Notes: a model not told the origin generated them from the letters alone. 64,000 nucleotides of DNA from PALSA-612 sp963791225 (GCA_963791225.1 CAWBRV010000008.1:682001-746000), one strand, 5' to 3'; positions 42,054 through 52,400 are shown, numbered from the stretch's first letter. Numbers and translations are program-made.

Positions 42054-43912
42054 GAGACGGCTGCCGCGGGCTCCACCGGTTGCGCGGACTCGACCCACGT
42101 CCGCTGCCAGAGCTCGAGCATCACGAGGCACCACAGCCGGTGACCGTGATCGACCCGGCCCGACACGTGCTCGTCGAGGAGCCGTTTCACCGCTGCCGGG
42201 CGGATCTGGCCACGCTGCCGAGCGCGGGAGTCGAGCAGAAGCTCTGCAGCGAGGGGCCGCAGTTCGTTTCGGAACCATGCGGAGATCGGCACGCCGAAGC
42301 CCTTCTTGCTCCGCGTCGCCACTTCCTGCGGCAGGTCGGCGGCGAAGGCGCGTCGCAGCGCCGCCTTGCCGCGCCGGCCGGAGAACTGGAGGCGCTCGGG
42401 GAGCGACGTGCCGAGCTCGAGCACGCGCCGGTCGAGCAGCGGCGAGCGGAGCTCGAGCGAGTGCGCCATCGACGCGATGTCCGCCTTCAGGAGCAGGTCG
42501 CCGGGGAGGTAGGTGCGAATGTCGAGCCGCTGCAGGCCGGGTGTCCCCGGACGGTCGGGTGGGCCGAGCAGTTCGGCGGCCGGGCGCGGCCGCTCGACGA
42601 ACCCGGGCTCCCAGAGCTCGGCGCGGAGCCCGGCCGGAAAGACCTCCATCAGCCGCCCGTACCGCTCCGGCTCCGGCGCCGCGACCGTTTCCAGCAGGCG
42701 TGCTGCGCGCGTGGCCGTCGAGCGTGGCTCGTGTGAGGCCCGGCGAAGCGCCCTGGCCGCTGTCGCCGCGCCGGCGCGCGGCAGCCGCGCGGCCAGGCGG
42801 TGCGCGGCGTAGCGCTCGTAGCCGGCGAACGACTCGTCGCCTCCGTCGCCTGTGAGCGCCACCGTCACGTTACGCCGCGCGGCCTCGCAGATCAGGAACA
42901 GCGGCAGCGCCGCCTCGTCGCCGTGCGGCTCGTCGTAGGCCTCGACGAGGCGCGGCAGGGTCGCCTCCACGTCCGGTTCGAGCACGACCTCGGTGTGCTC
43001 CGTCGAGTAGCGCTCGGCGACGGCGCGAGCGTAGGGCCGTTCGTCGTAGCGGGGCTCGCCGAACCCGACCGTGAACGTCCGCACCGGCCGGTCGGAGGCG
43101 CGTGCCATCGCGGCGACGACGATGCTCGAGTCGATCCCGCCGGACAGGAGCGCCCCGACCGGCACGTCCGCGACGAGTCGCCGTTCGACGGCCGCCGTGA
43201 CCTCGTCGCGTACGAGGTCGAGCCATTCGGCGTCGCTCCGCGGCTCGAGTTCGTGAAGCTCCGCGTACGGCTCTACGCTCACCCGGCCGCCCTCGGCGAC
43301 GAGCACGTGCCCGGGCGAGAGCTTCTCGATCCCCTGCAGCCCCGTGCCGCCGGGGACGTACTGCAGCGCGAGATAGGCGTCGAGCTGAGCCGGGTCGGGC
43401 TCGACACGAACGCCCGGGAGCCGGAGCAGCGCCTTTACCTCAGAGGCGAAGGCGAGCGAGCCGTCGGCGAGCCGTGTGTGGACGAGCGGCTTCTTCCCGA
43501 CCCGGTCGCGGGCGAGCACGAGCCGATCGCGGTCGGCGTCCCAGAGCGCGAGCGCGAACATGCCCTCGAGGCGCTCGACGAAGCCGACGCCGTGCTCCTC
43601 GTACAGGTGCGGGATCACGGGCGTGTCGCCGGTTCCGCGCACCTCGTGCGCGCCGAGCCCGGCCCGCAAATCGCGGAAGTTGTAGAGCTCGCCGTTGAAG
43701 ACGGCGACGACGTCGCCGGCCTCGTTCGCGACCGGCTGGCTTCCGGTCTCGAGGTCGATGACCTGCAGGCGGCGGTTGCCGAGCACACAGCGACCGAACG
43801 CATCGACCGAGCCCTCGTCGGGGCCGCGGTGAACGAGCGCGGCGTTCATCCGGGAGACGAGTGACGGGTCGGCGGTTCCGGTCGGTGCTAGAAGTCCACA
43901 GATGCCGCACAT
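42050..43912 (-). CDS. asnB: asparagine synthase (glutamine-hydrolysing) family protein
   Basis: About 620 residues. ATG 43912 gives MCGICGLLAP with the nucleophile Cys at position 2 of the glutaminase domain; longer frames upstream would bury it. RGPDEGSVDA and FNGELYNFRDL follow. The synthetase domain has VGALLSGGIDSSIVVAAMAR (the PP-loop), FTVGFGEPRYDERPYARAVAERY and ALTGDGGDESFAGYERY. AsnB proteins of this type in surface-glycan loci often amidate sugar carboxylates or aglycones rather than make free asparagine. UDP-glucuronate-type sugars could be the target (inference). It is coupled to the GT39-like gene. Its start overlaps head-to-head with the next forward gene. Confidence 0.9.
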   Translation of the reverse strand: MCGICGLLAPTGTADPSLVSRMNAALVHRGPDEGSVDAFGRCVLGNRRLQVIDLETGSQPVANEAGDVVAVFNGELYNFRDLRAGLGAHEVRGTGDTPVIPHLYEEHGVGFVERLEGMFALALWDADRDRLVLARDRVGKKPLVHTRLADGSLAFASEVKALLRLPGVRVEPDPAQLDAYLALQYVPGGTGLQGIEKLSPGHVLVAEGGRVSVEPYAELHELEPRSDAEWLDLVRDEVTAAVERRLVADVPVGALLSGGIDSSIVVAAMARASDRPVRTFTVGFGEPRYDERPYARAVAERYSTEHTEVVLEPDVEATLPRLVEAYDEPHGDEAALPLFLICEAARRNVTVALTGDGGDESFAGYERYAAHRLAARLPRAGAATAARALRRASHEPRSTATRAARLLETVAAPEPERYGRLMEVFPAGLRAELWEPGFVERPRPAAELLGPPDRPGTPGLQRLDIRTYLPGDLLLKADIASMAHSLELRSPLLDRRVLELGTSLPERLQFSGRRGKAALRRAFAADLPQEVATRSKKGFGVPISAWFRNELRPLAAELLLDSRARQRGQIRPAAVKRLLDEHVSGRVDHGHRLWCLVMLELWQRTWVESAQPVEPAAAVS

Positions 43913-44681
43913 TCCGCAGAAACGGTACGCGGTCGTCTCCTGCCACGTCGAACGTCCGCTCGACGACGACTGCTGGTCGCGGTTCTCCGCGCTGCAGTCG
44001 AAGCGGCCCGGCGGCTTCCGGATCGCGGCGCTGATGCGGCCGCCTGACGCCGAGGCCGGCGAGGACGGGGAGCGCTGGCTCGAGCGGGCGCGGGCGGCGG
44101 CGGAACTGGGCCCGCTCGGACAGCACACGCACTTCGTCTCGGCGGAGCACGCGCGGCCGCCGACCGCCGGGCCGGAGCATGGGGAGCGCGTGCGGCGGGA
44201 GGCGGAGTGGATCGCCTCCCGCGGTCTCGCGGCGACGCTGTTCTGCGCGGGCGGCTGGTACATGGACACGGCCGTCGCCGAAGCGGTCGCGGAGGCTGGC
44301 TATGCCGACTGCAGCGCCACGCCCTTTTTGCCCGGTTACCTCGACGACGGAGCGCCGCGCGCGTCGGCCGCCTCGCCCGTGCGGGTCGGGCTGCCGAGTG
44401 GTGCGCGCCTGCTCGAGCTCCCGTCCACGCACTCGCTCGGGATGGCCTCGCGCGCCGTCCTGCGGGCGTCGCTCGGCGGCGGCGTGATCCACGTCTACTT
44501 CCACGACACCGACCTGCTGTCGGCGCGGCGACGGTCTGCGCTCGCCGCCACGCTCGCGCTGCTCGGCAGACGGTGCCGGCCGATCGACCTCGACGAGCTC
44601 GCCCACGTCTCGGCCGACGTCGCCCCCGAGGTGCCCCTGGGGGAGGTCCTGAAAGGCAGGAATGCGCCGCCCGGCCAGTAA
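43902..44681 (+). CDS. polysaccharide deacetylase-like protein (NodB fold)
   Basis: A 259-residue protein. YAVVSCHVERPLDDDCWSRFSAL, LGPLGQHTHFVSAEH, WIASRGLAATLFCAGGWYMDTAVAEAVAEAGYADCSATPF and GGGVIHVYFHDTDLLSARRR fit a divergent NodB-like fold (His-rich metal site: SCHVE, QHTH, YFHDTDL). The canonical TFDDG is not present, so the metal site is not standard. The ATG at 43902 lies inside the first codons of the reverse-strand asnB (start 43912), an 11-bp head-to-head overlap. It overlaps the next gene by 20 bp. It probably acts on a glycan intermediate. Confidence 0.7.
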   Translation: MPHIPQKRYAVVSCHVERPLDDDCWSRFSALQSKRPGGFRIAALMRPPDAEAGEDGERWLERARAAAELGPLGQHTHFVSAEHARPPTAGPEHGERVRREAEWIASRGLAATLFCAGGWYMDTAVAEAVAEAGYADCSATPFLPGYLDDGAPRASAASPVRVGLPSGARLLELPSTHSLGMASRAVLRASLGGGVIHVYFHDTDLLSARRRSALAATLALLGRRCRPIDLDELAHVSADVAPEVPLGEVLKGRNAPPGQ

Positions 44682-46203
44682 GATCAATGTTTCGGTGGCT
44701 ACAAGGCCTCTCCCCTCGGAGCGCCCGAACGACCGAGAGCAGCCGCCTCCCGTCGGCGACATCCGCCAGGCCCGGGCATCTCTGCTCGTCCGGTCGCCGC
44801 TGCGCCAGCTCGTCATCCGCGTCGCCAGCCTGGTCGCCCTGATCGGCCTCGACCTGATCGGCGTCGGGCTCGCGCTGTACGCGGCGCTCCTGCTCCGCGA
44901 GGTCTACTACGGCACGTCGCCGATCTTCCCGGGCCTGCTCTGGGACCAGGAGACCGACTGGCTCCCGTTCCTGCTGCTCGTCGTGGTGCTCGTCTTCTGG
45001 CAAGCCGGGCTCTACGCGCGGCGCGAGCAACGCCCCGGCTTCGGCCGGATCGTCTCGTCGCTCGTGATCGTGTCGCTGATCGTGCTCGCCTTCGGGCTCG
45101 GCACCGGCCACAAGTTCTCGACGTTCGGGCTGATCCCGACGACGCTCGTGATCAGCGCGATCCTGATCGGCCTCTTCCGCGCGAGCTACGACGTCGTCAC
45201 GCGCGAGGTGCTGCACTCGCTCGGTGTACGCCGCCGCACCGTTCTTGCCGGTGAGGGCGACCACCTCGTCCACCTCTACCGCACGCTCGGTCAGGCGCGA
45301 AGCGGCATCGACTACGAGTTCGTCGGCGCGATCGCGGCCTCGCCCGGTGAGATCAGCCTTCCGGTGCTCGGGCAGATGGACGACCTGCGCACGATCCTGG
45401 CCGAGCACGACGTCGACGAGCTGATCGTCACGGACTCCGACTTCAGCGACCGGCAGCTCCTGGACGTCGTCGACCTCGCGCACCGATCCGGCGTCAAGGT
45501 GCGCATCGCGCCGAAGACGACCGACCTGCTCGTCCAGCGTGCCGAGTTCGTGCCGGGACAGGGCGCGCCGCTGTTCGAGCTGCGCCCGCCGGTGCTGGTG
45601 GGCGCCGACTGGATGGTCAAACGGGCCTTCGACCTCCTCGTCTCGGGCGCCGTGATCGTCGTCGGGCTGCCGCTCTGGCTTGCGATCGCGGCCGCGATCA
45701 AGATCACGTCCCGCGGCCCCGTGTTCTACGCCGACCGGCGCATCGGACTCGGCGAGCAGGAGTTCGGGATGCTCAAGTTCCGGACGATGTACTTGGACGC
45801 CGCCGACCGCCAGGCGGAGCTCGAGTCGAAGAACGAGGCAGGCGGCGCACTGTTCAAGATCCGCGACGACCCGCGGGTGACGAGCATCGGACGGCTGCTC
45901 CGCCGGTATTCGCTGGACGAGATCCCGAACACCGTCAACGTGCTGCGCGGCGAGATGAGCCTCGTCGGCCCACGGCCGCTGCCGCTCCGCGACTACGACC
46001 TGCTCGAGGAATGGCACCGGAAGCGCTACCTCGTGCTGCCCGGGATGACCGGCCTGTGGCAGATCTCGGGCCGCTCGAACCTCTCCTTCGACGACCTCGT
46101 CCGCTACGACTTCTACTACCTCGACAACTGGTCGATCTGGCTCGACATCTCGATCCTCGCGAAGACGATTCCGGCCGTCCTCGCGCAGCGCGGTGCGTAT
46201 TGA
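44662..46203 (+). CDS. polyprenyl glycosylphosphotransferase (priming transferase)
   Basis: A 513-residue protein. Residues about 45-170 hold four or five membrane helices. A Rossmann-like CoA-binding segment follows (VRRRTVLAGEGDHLVHLYRTLGQ...DELIVTDSDFSDRQLLDVVDLAHRSGVKVRI). From about 315 comes the bacterial sugar transferase domain: VKRAFDLLVSGAVIVVGLPLWLAIA, PVFYADRRIGLGEQEFGMLKFRTM, LRRYSLDEIPNTVNVLRGEMSLVGPRPLP, LPGMTGLWQISGRSNL. It moves a sugar-1-phosphate onto undecaprenyl phosphate and so starts the repeat unit. The ATG at 44662 follows AAAGGCAGG. It is the last gene before the cyclase receptors. The donor sugar is not decided. Confidence 0.92.
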   Translation: MRRPASKINVSVATRPLPSERPNDREQPPPVGDIRQARASLLVRSPLRQLVIRVASLVALIGLDLIGVGLALYAALLLREVYYGTSPIFPGLLWDQETDWLPFLLLVVVLVFWQAGLYARREQRPGFGRIVSSLVIVSLIVLAFGLGTGHKFSTFGLIPTTLVISAILIGLFRASYDVVTREVLHSLGVRRRTVLAGEGDHLVHLYRTLGQARSGIDYEFVGAIAASPGEISLPVLGQMDDLRTILAEHDVDELIVTDSDFSDRQLLDVVDLAHRSGVKVRIAPKTTDLLVQRAEFVPGQGAPLFELRPPVLVGADWMVKRAFDLLVSGAVIVVGLPLWLAIAAAIKITSRGPVFYADRRIGLGEQEFGMLKFRTMYLDAADRQAELESKNEAGGALFKIRDDPRVTSIGRLLRRYSLDEIPNTVNVLRGEMSLVGPRPLPLRDYDLLEEWHRKRYLVLPGMTGLWQISGRSNLSFDDLVRYDFYYLDNWSIWLDISILAKTIPAVLAQRGAY

Positions 46204-46228
46204 CACCGTCTCGGCCGTCGGCCAACCT
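46200..46228 (+). promoter_or_regulatory. promoter of the first fused cyclase receptor
   Basis: TTGACA (46200-46205), 17 bp, CAACCT (46223-46228), then eight bases to TTG 46237. The same TTGACA-N17-CAASCT order precedes the second fused gene (49390-49418). The box begins in the last codons of the priming transferase. Confidence 0.5.
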
Positions 46229-46242
46229 CTCGGAGGTTGGCC
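46220..46242. repeat. perfect hairpin over the receptor start
   Basis: GGCCAACCTC-TCG-GAGGTTGGCC, 10-bp arms and a 3-nt loop. The TTG start (46237) and the GGAGG before it lie in the 3' arm. Folded as RNA or as a DNA operator, it would cover the start. The second receptor has only a weak version of it. Confidence 0.6.
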
Positions 46243-49200
46243 ACGTCTGAACGCCTGAGCGGCACGGTCACTTTCCTGTTCACGGACATCGAAGGATCGA
46301 CCGCGCTGCTCAAGCGCCTGGGGCGCGAGCGGTACGGCGATGTGCTCGCCCGCCAGAAGGAGCTCGTGAGAGGGGCGTTCTCGGCCAACGGCGGCGAGGA
46401 GGTCGACAACCAGGGTGACGGGTTCTTCGTTGCGTTTCGGAGTGCGCGGGACGCGCTGGTGGCGGCGGTTGCGATCCAGCGGTCGCTCGCCGACCACGAG
46501 TGGCCGGACGGCGCCGACGTGCTCGTCCGAGTCGGCATCCACAGCGGCGAGGCCGCCGCCGCGGCCGAGCGGTACGTGGGGATCTCGGTCCATCGCGCAG
46601 CCCGGGTCGGCGCGATCGCGCACGGCGGGCAGGTTCTGGTCTCGGACTCGACGCGCACGCTCGTCGAGGACGACCTGCCGGAAGGGCTGTACCTCCGCGA
46701 TCTCGGCCTCTGGCGGCTGAAGGACATCGACCGACCCGAGCGGATCTCGCAACTCGTCGCGGAGGGACTGCGGACAGACTTCCCGCCGTTGCGCGGGGTG
46801 GTCAGGGTCGAAGAGCGCCGCGCTCTCCGCCGGCGATCGCTTCTGGTGGCCGCGCTGGTCGGAGTGATCGCGGCCGCGATCGCTATCCCGGTGTTCGCGC
46901 TCAGCGGCGGCGGCTCGGGTGGCTCGGTTGCAACGGCGTCAATCGGTTCGAACAGCGTCGGCGCGTTCGACGCGTCGAATGGTCGGCCCATCGCTTCGAG
47001 CCCCGTGGGGGCGACACCGGGCGCTCTCGTCGCGGATCGAAGCTCCCTGTGGGTCACGAACCCCGACGGCGGCAGCGTGACCCGGATCGACCGGCAATCT
47101 CACCTGAGGCAGACGATCCCGGTGGGGAACAACCCGAGCGGGATTGCGGTGGGCGGCGGTTTCGTGTGGGTGGCGAACGGGATCTCCGGGACCGTCTCGA
47201 AAATCGATCCGAACGCGAACGGCGGGAGCGTCGTCGACACGATCCGGGTCGGCAACGGTCCAACGGGAGTCGCCTTCGCCTCCGGCCGGCTCTGGGTTGC
47301 GAACTCGACTGACCGGACGGTCATGGAATTCTTGCCCGGCTCGCATAGCCCGTTGCGAACGATCGGGGTGGCCGGCGGTGCGGACGCGCTCGCGACGGGC
47401 TTCGGGTTCGTCTGGGTGATGAGCAGCCCCGGCAACAGCGTGACCCGGATCGGCGTGCACTCCGGGACGGTGCTGTCGCCGATCGGGGTGGGGAACGGTC
47501 CGACCGCGATCGCCGTGGGTGACGGCGCCGTGTGGGTAACGAATGGCCTGGACGGGACGCTGTACCGGATCGACCCGAAAGACGGGTCGGTCAGCGTGAT
47601 CCCGGTTGGCGGCAGCCCATCCGGGGTTGCCGCAGGCGCCGGGTCGGTCTGGGTGAGCGACCGTCGCGCCGGAACGATCTCCCGTGTCGACCCCTCGGCT
47701 GCGAGGGTCGCGAAGACAGTCCGGACGGGGAACCAACCGCAGGAGCTTGCGCTCTCCGGACAGGCGTTGTACGTGGCGGTCAAGGCGTCCGGAGTCGCGC
47801 ATCGAGGTGGCACTCTGACGGTGTTCCCGATCGACCAGAGCGCCTTCAGCTCGATCGACCCGGCCCGCGCCTACAGTGATGACGCGTCGTCGGCGCTGAG
47901 CATGACGAACGACGGCCTCGTCACTTTCCAGCGCGTCGGAGGCAGCGACGGCACGCGGCTCGTTCCCGATCTCGCCACCTCCATTCCCGTCCCGACCGCC
48001 GGAGGCAGGGCGTACACGTTCCAGGTGCGCACCGGCATTCGCTACTCGACGGGAGCGCTCGTCGAACCGGCCGACTTCCGCCGCGCGATCGAGCGCTCAC
48101 TCTCCGCGTTCTACCGAGCGCAAGTCGGCGCAGGCGGGTTTTACACGGGCATCGTCGGCGCCTCGTCCTGCGCGAAGAAGACCGGTCGATGCGACCTGTC
48201 GAAGGGCATCCTCGTCGACGCGTCCGCGGGCACGGTCACGTTCCGTCTGAGCGCCCCCGACCCCGACTTCCTCGACAAGCTCGCACTCACGGCGGCCTCC
48301 GCGGTGCCTGCCGGCACGCCGCTTGTGGCGCACGAGGCGCTTCCGGCCACCGGCCCGTACCTGATCAAGAGCTACGACGCGAAGCACGGTGCCGTGCTGG
48401 CGCGTAATCCCAGGTTCCACGAGTGGTCGTCCGCGGCGCAGCCGGCCGGTTACCCCGACGAGATCACCTGGAAATTTGGCGTTTCGCCTGCTGACCAGGT
48501 CGCGGCAGTCCGAGACGGCAAGGCCGACTACATGCCCCTCGCGCCCAGCCAGGCCCCCGCCCTGCGGCGCAGCGGGTACGGGAACGAACTGCACGTCGCC
48601 CCGACGTTTCAGACCGATTACTTCTTCTTCAACACGCGGCTCGCGCCGTTCGACGACCTCAGGGTTCGTCGAGCGGTCAATCTCGCCGTCGACCGGAGCC
48701 GCTTGACCACGCTCGCGAGTGGCGCGGGCAGCGGCCAGCCGACGTGCCAGGTGCTGCCGCCGAACATTGCCGGCTACTTCCGCTACTGCCCCTACGGGCA
48801 CGACCTGGTCGAGGCCAGGCGGCTGGTCGCCGCATCCGGAACCGCAGGCCTGACCGTGACCGTCTGGTCGATCTCCCCTCTGGCCCGCAGCGCCGCGTAT
48901 TTCAGGTCGGTCTTGCAGAGCCTCGGCTACGAGACCCGTCTGAAAGTGCTCAGCCCTGGCGCCTACTTCGACGCCGCTCGGGACCCGCGGAGCGGCATCC
49001 AGGTCGGCTGGACCGTCTGGCTCGCCGACAGTCCCTCGGCGAACAACTTCTTCTACCCCTTGTTCACCTGCCCGTCCTACCGCCCGCGTGCGCAGAACTA
49101 CGCGAACTACGGGCACTTCTGCAGCACGCGCGTCGATCGCGAGATCACCCGCGCCCGAATGCTCGAGATCAGCGACCCCCAGGCCGCAGGGGCGCTCTGG

Positions 49201-49347
49201 AGCAAGATCGATCGCGACGTCGTCGACCAGGCCGCCCTGGTCGCGTACTCGAACCGCCAGACGTTCGACCTCGTCTCCGGCCGCGTCGGCAACTACCAGC
49301 ACAACCCGTGGTGGGGTGCGCTCCTGGACCAGATGTGGGTCCGCTAA
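46237..49347 (+). CDS. fused receptor: class III cyclase, membrane helix, beta-propeller, oligopeptide-binding domain
   Basis: A 1036-residue protein. The cyclase domain, about 9-172, has FLFTDIEGST (Asp17) and NQGDGFFVAF (Asp61); the transition-state Asn position is His (SVHRAAR), as in the second copy. Basic residues 194-200 precede one helix (about 201-222), which sets the cyclase inside and the rest outside. Residues about 236-520 repeat VGNGPTGVAFASGRLWVANSTDRTVMEF-like units every ~43 residues (YncE-like propeller). From about 522, HRGGTLTVFPIDQ to the end is a complete SBP_bac_5 binding domain (GGRAYTFQVRTGIRYSTGALVEPADFRRAI; DDLRVRRAVNLAVDRSRL). It looks like a one-protein receptor for a peptide or similar ligand, with a cyclic nucleotide as output. 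TTG 46237 gives MATSERLSGTVTFLFTD. The output and ligand are inferred. Confidence 0.9.
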   Translation: MATSERLSGTVTFLFTDIEGSTALLKRLGRERYGDVLARQKELVRGAFSANGGEEVDNQGDGFFVAFRSARDALVAAVAIQRSLADHEWPDGADVLVRVGIHSGEAAAAAERYVGISVHRAARVGAIAHGGQVLVSDSTRTLVEDDLPEGLYLRDLGLWRLKDIDRPERISQLVAEGLRTDFPPLRGVVRVEERRALRRRSLLVAALVGVIAAAIAIPVFALSGGGSGGSVATASIGSNSVGAFDASNGRPIASSPVGATPGALVADRSSLWVTNPDGGSVTRIDRQSHLRQTIPVGNNPSGIAVGGGFVWVANGISGTVSKIDPNANGGSVVDTIRVGNGPTGVAFASGRLWVANSTDRTVMEFLPGSHSPLRTIGVAGGADALATGFGFVWVMSSPGNSVTRIGVHSGTVLSPIGVGNGPTAIAVGDGAVWVTNGLDGTLYRIDPKDGSVSVIPVGGSPSGVAAGAGSVWVSDRRAGTISRVDPSAARVAKTVRTGNQPQELALSGQALYVAVKASGVAHRGGTLTVFPIDQSAFSSIDPARAYSDDASSALSMTNDGLVTFQRVGGSDGTRLVPDLATSIPVPTAGGRAYTFQVRTGIRYSTGALVEPADFRRAIERSLSAFYRAQVGAGGFYTGIVGASSCAKKTGRCDLSKGILVDASAGTVTFRLSAPDPDFLDKLALTAASAVPAGTPLVAHEALPATGPYLIKSYDAKHGAVLARNPRFHEWSSAAQPAGYPDEITWKFGVSPADQVAAVRDGKADYMPLAPSQAPALRRSGYGNELHVAPTFQTDYFFFNTRLAPFDDLRVRRAVNLAVDRSRLTTLASGAGSGQPTCQVLPPNIAGYFRYCPYGHDLVEARRLVAASGTAGLTVTVWSISPLARSAAYFRSVLQSLGYETRLKVLSPGAYFDAARDPRSGIQVGWTVWLADSPSANNFFYPLFTCPSYRPRAQNYANYGHFCSTRVDREITRARMLEISDPQAAGALWSKIDRDVVDQAALVAYSNRQTFDLVSGRVGNYQHNPWWGALLDQMWVR

Positions 49348-49389
49348 CGGCCGTCCGCCCCATCTGTAGTCGGGCGCCGGCGAGCCGTG

Positions 49390-49418
49390 TTGACACGGTC
49401 TGGCGGGTAGGCCAAGCT
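49390..49418 (+). promoter_or_regulatory. promoter of the second fused cyclase receptor
   Basis: TTGACA (49390-49395), 17 bp, CAAGCT (49413-49418). About 65 bp from here to the coding start is clearly related to the region before 46237, so promoter and gene were duplicated together. Confidence 0.5.
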
Positions 49419-49447
49419 CTTCCGCAGGGTGGGCCACGTCTGAGCGG

Positions 49448-52400
49448 CTGAGCGGCACCGTCACCTTCCTGTTCACGGACATCGAGGGCTCCACCGGCTT
49501 GCTCAAACGGCTCGGCCGCGCCCCGTACGGCGAGCTCCTGTCCGACCAGCAGCGGTTGCTCCGCGAGGCGTTCGCCGCGCATCGCGGCGAGGAGATCGAC
49601 ACGCAGGGCGACTCGTTCTTCGTCGCCTTTCGCAGCGCCTCGGACGCGGTGGCGGCCGCGGTGGCGATCCAGCGGACGCTCGCCGATCACGACTGGCCGG
49701 ACGGCGCGGACGTGCGGGTGCGGATCGGCATCCATTCGGGCGAGGCCGCCGCGGCCGGCGAGCGCTATGTCGGCTTCTCCGTCCACCGGGCCGCCCGGAT
49801 CGGCGGCGCCGCGCACGGCGGCCAGGTGCTGCTGTCGTCCTCGACGCGGGAGCTGGTCGAGGACGATCTGCCAGTCGGCGTCTTCCTGCTCGACCTCGGC
49901 CTCGTGCGGCTGAAGGACGTCGACAGGCCCGAGCGGATCTCCCAGGTCGCTGCCGAGGGACTGCAGTCGAAGCTCCCGCCGCTCCGGGGAGCCGAGCAGG
50001 TGAAGCAGCCGGTCCTGCGCCGTCGCTCGCTGCTGGCGGCAGCGCTGGTCGGGGTGATCGCGGCGGCGGTGGCGATTCCCGTCTTCGCACTGGGGGGTAG
50101 CTCGGGCGAGACCTCACTGGAAGGCGTCGGGGCGGATTCCGTCGGCGCGATCGACTCGGGATCCGGCCGGATCGCCGCTTCGATCCCCGTGGGGGCGTCG
50201 CCGAGTTCGGTCGCTGCGGACAAGGACTCGGTCTGGGTGACGAACGCGGGCGACGACACCGTCTCCCGCATCGACCCGAAGACGAACACCCGCTCGCAGA
50301 CGATTACCGTCGGCGGCGGCCCCGGCGCGATTGCGGTCGGCGGAGGCTTCGTCTGGGTCGTCAACAGCGGGGAGGGGACGGTCACGAAGATCGACCCAGG
50401 CGCGATCGGCGGCAGCGGCGCGCCGGTCGACACGATTCCGGTCGGGAACGGGCCCACCGGTGTGGCGTTCGGGGCCGGTCGGCTCTGGGTAGCGAACTCG
50501 ACCGACCGGACGGTGATGGAGTTCGCGCCCGGCTCGCACGGGCCGCTGCACACGTTTCGCGTGCCCGACGGTGCCGACGCACTCGCCTACGGCTTTGGCT
50601 TCGTCTGGGTCGTGAGCGGGCCGGGGAACAGCGTGACGAGGATCGCCGCGCGTTCCGGAACTGTCTTGCCGCCGATCCAGGTCGGCAACGGACCGAGCGC
50701 GATTGCGGTCGGCGGCGGCTACGTCTGGGTCGCAAACCGCCTCGACGGGACCGTGTCCCGGATCGATCCGGATACGGCCACCGCGAAGGTGATCCCGGCG
50801 GGAGAAGGCCCCGTCGGGGTGGCCGCGAACGACGGCGCCGTCTGGGCGAGCGGTGGGCGGACCGGGACGCTCTCCCGTATAGACCGGGACGGGGGGTCGG
50901 TCGAACGGAAGGTCGAGACCGGGAACCGCCCGCAGGGACTGGCCCTCGCCGGGGACAAGCTCTACGCAGCCGTCAAGGCATCGGGGCTCGCTCACCGCGG
51001 CGGGAAATTGACGATGCTCGCGCCGCCGTTCGAGTCGATCGACCCGGCGGCTCTCGACGTTGGAGCGTTCGCGGCGACGAGCGTGGTCTACGACGGGCTC
51101 ATCGGCTTCGAGCGCGTCGGGGGTGGCAACGGTGCCCGGCTGGTGCCCGATCTCGCGACCTCGATCCCTACCGCCAACGACGGGGGCAGGACGTACACGT
51201 TCCAGGTGCGCCGCGGCGTCCACTATTCGACGGGGGCGCCCGTGCAGCCTGCCGATGTCCGGCGATCGATCGAGCGTCTGCTGGCGAACGATTTCGGCTT
51301 CGGCTTCGAGCGCGTCGTCGGTTTCGATGCGTGCACGAAACCGACGCCGAAGGGAGCGCCGAGGCACTGCGACCTCTCCCGTGGGATCGTCGTCGATGCG
51401 GCCGCGAACACGATCACCTTCCATCTGACGGCGCCCGACCCGGACTTCCTGGCCAAGCTCGCGGGCGCGTCTGCGTACGCGGTGCCGTCCGGGACGCCGT
51501 TGTTCGGCGCACGCCTGCCGCTACCCGCCACCGGCCCGTACATGATCGAGAGCTTCGACAAGAAGCGGGGCCTCCGGCTCGTTCGCAATCCCCGGTTCCG
51601 CGAGTGGTCGCCGGCGGCACAACCGGCCGGCTACCCCGATGAGATCGCCCTCCGGTTCGGCGAAGATCAGGCCGCTCAGGTCGAAGCCATGAAACGGAAC
51701 GAGGCCGACTACCTGAACCTCTTCCCACCCGACGTCGCCCCGTCCCTGCGGCAAAACGGTTACGGAAGCAGGCTGCACGTCGATCCCGGGCTGAACACGT
51801 TCTACCTCTTCCTGAACACGCGACTGGCCCCGTTCGACAACGTCGACGTGCGGCGGGCACTGAACTTCGCCGTCGACCGGGAGAAGCTGGTCGCGCTCAG
51901 AGGCGGCCCCGATGTCGCGCAGTCGAGCTGTCAGGTTCTGGCGCCCAACTTCGCCGGCTACGCACACTACTGCCCCTACGTCCACGACCTGGCCAGGGCC
52001 AAGCGGCTGGTCGCCGCGTCCGGCACGAGCGGGCAGGCGGTCACGGTGTGGATGCCGGAGGTTCGCAAGACGACCGGCGACTACCTCGTGTCCGTGCTGA
52101 AGAGCCTCGGCTACAAGGCAAAGCTCAAGGTGATCCGAGAGAAGGTCCCCGGCGACTACTTCCGCGTCGCCCTGCCGGCCGCGAAAGGCGCCGTCCAGGC
52201 CGGCTTCGGCGGCTGGACCCCCGCCTACCCGTCGAGCGCCGCCTACTTCTCCGACCTGCTCACCTGCGCCGCCTACAAACCCGGCCAAGCCGACAAGGTC
52301 AACTACGGCGGATTTTGCAACCCGGGCATCGACCGCGAGATCGCCCGGGCGACCGAACTGCAGGCCAGCGACCCGAACGCGGCGAGCCTGCTCTGGAGCA

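Noticed and set aside
43888..46752. 954-codon reverse frame opposite the priming transferase
   Set aside because: No recognisable domain, His/Arg/Asp-rich shadow composition; the forward genes are clear.
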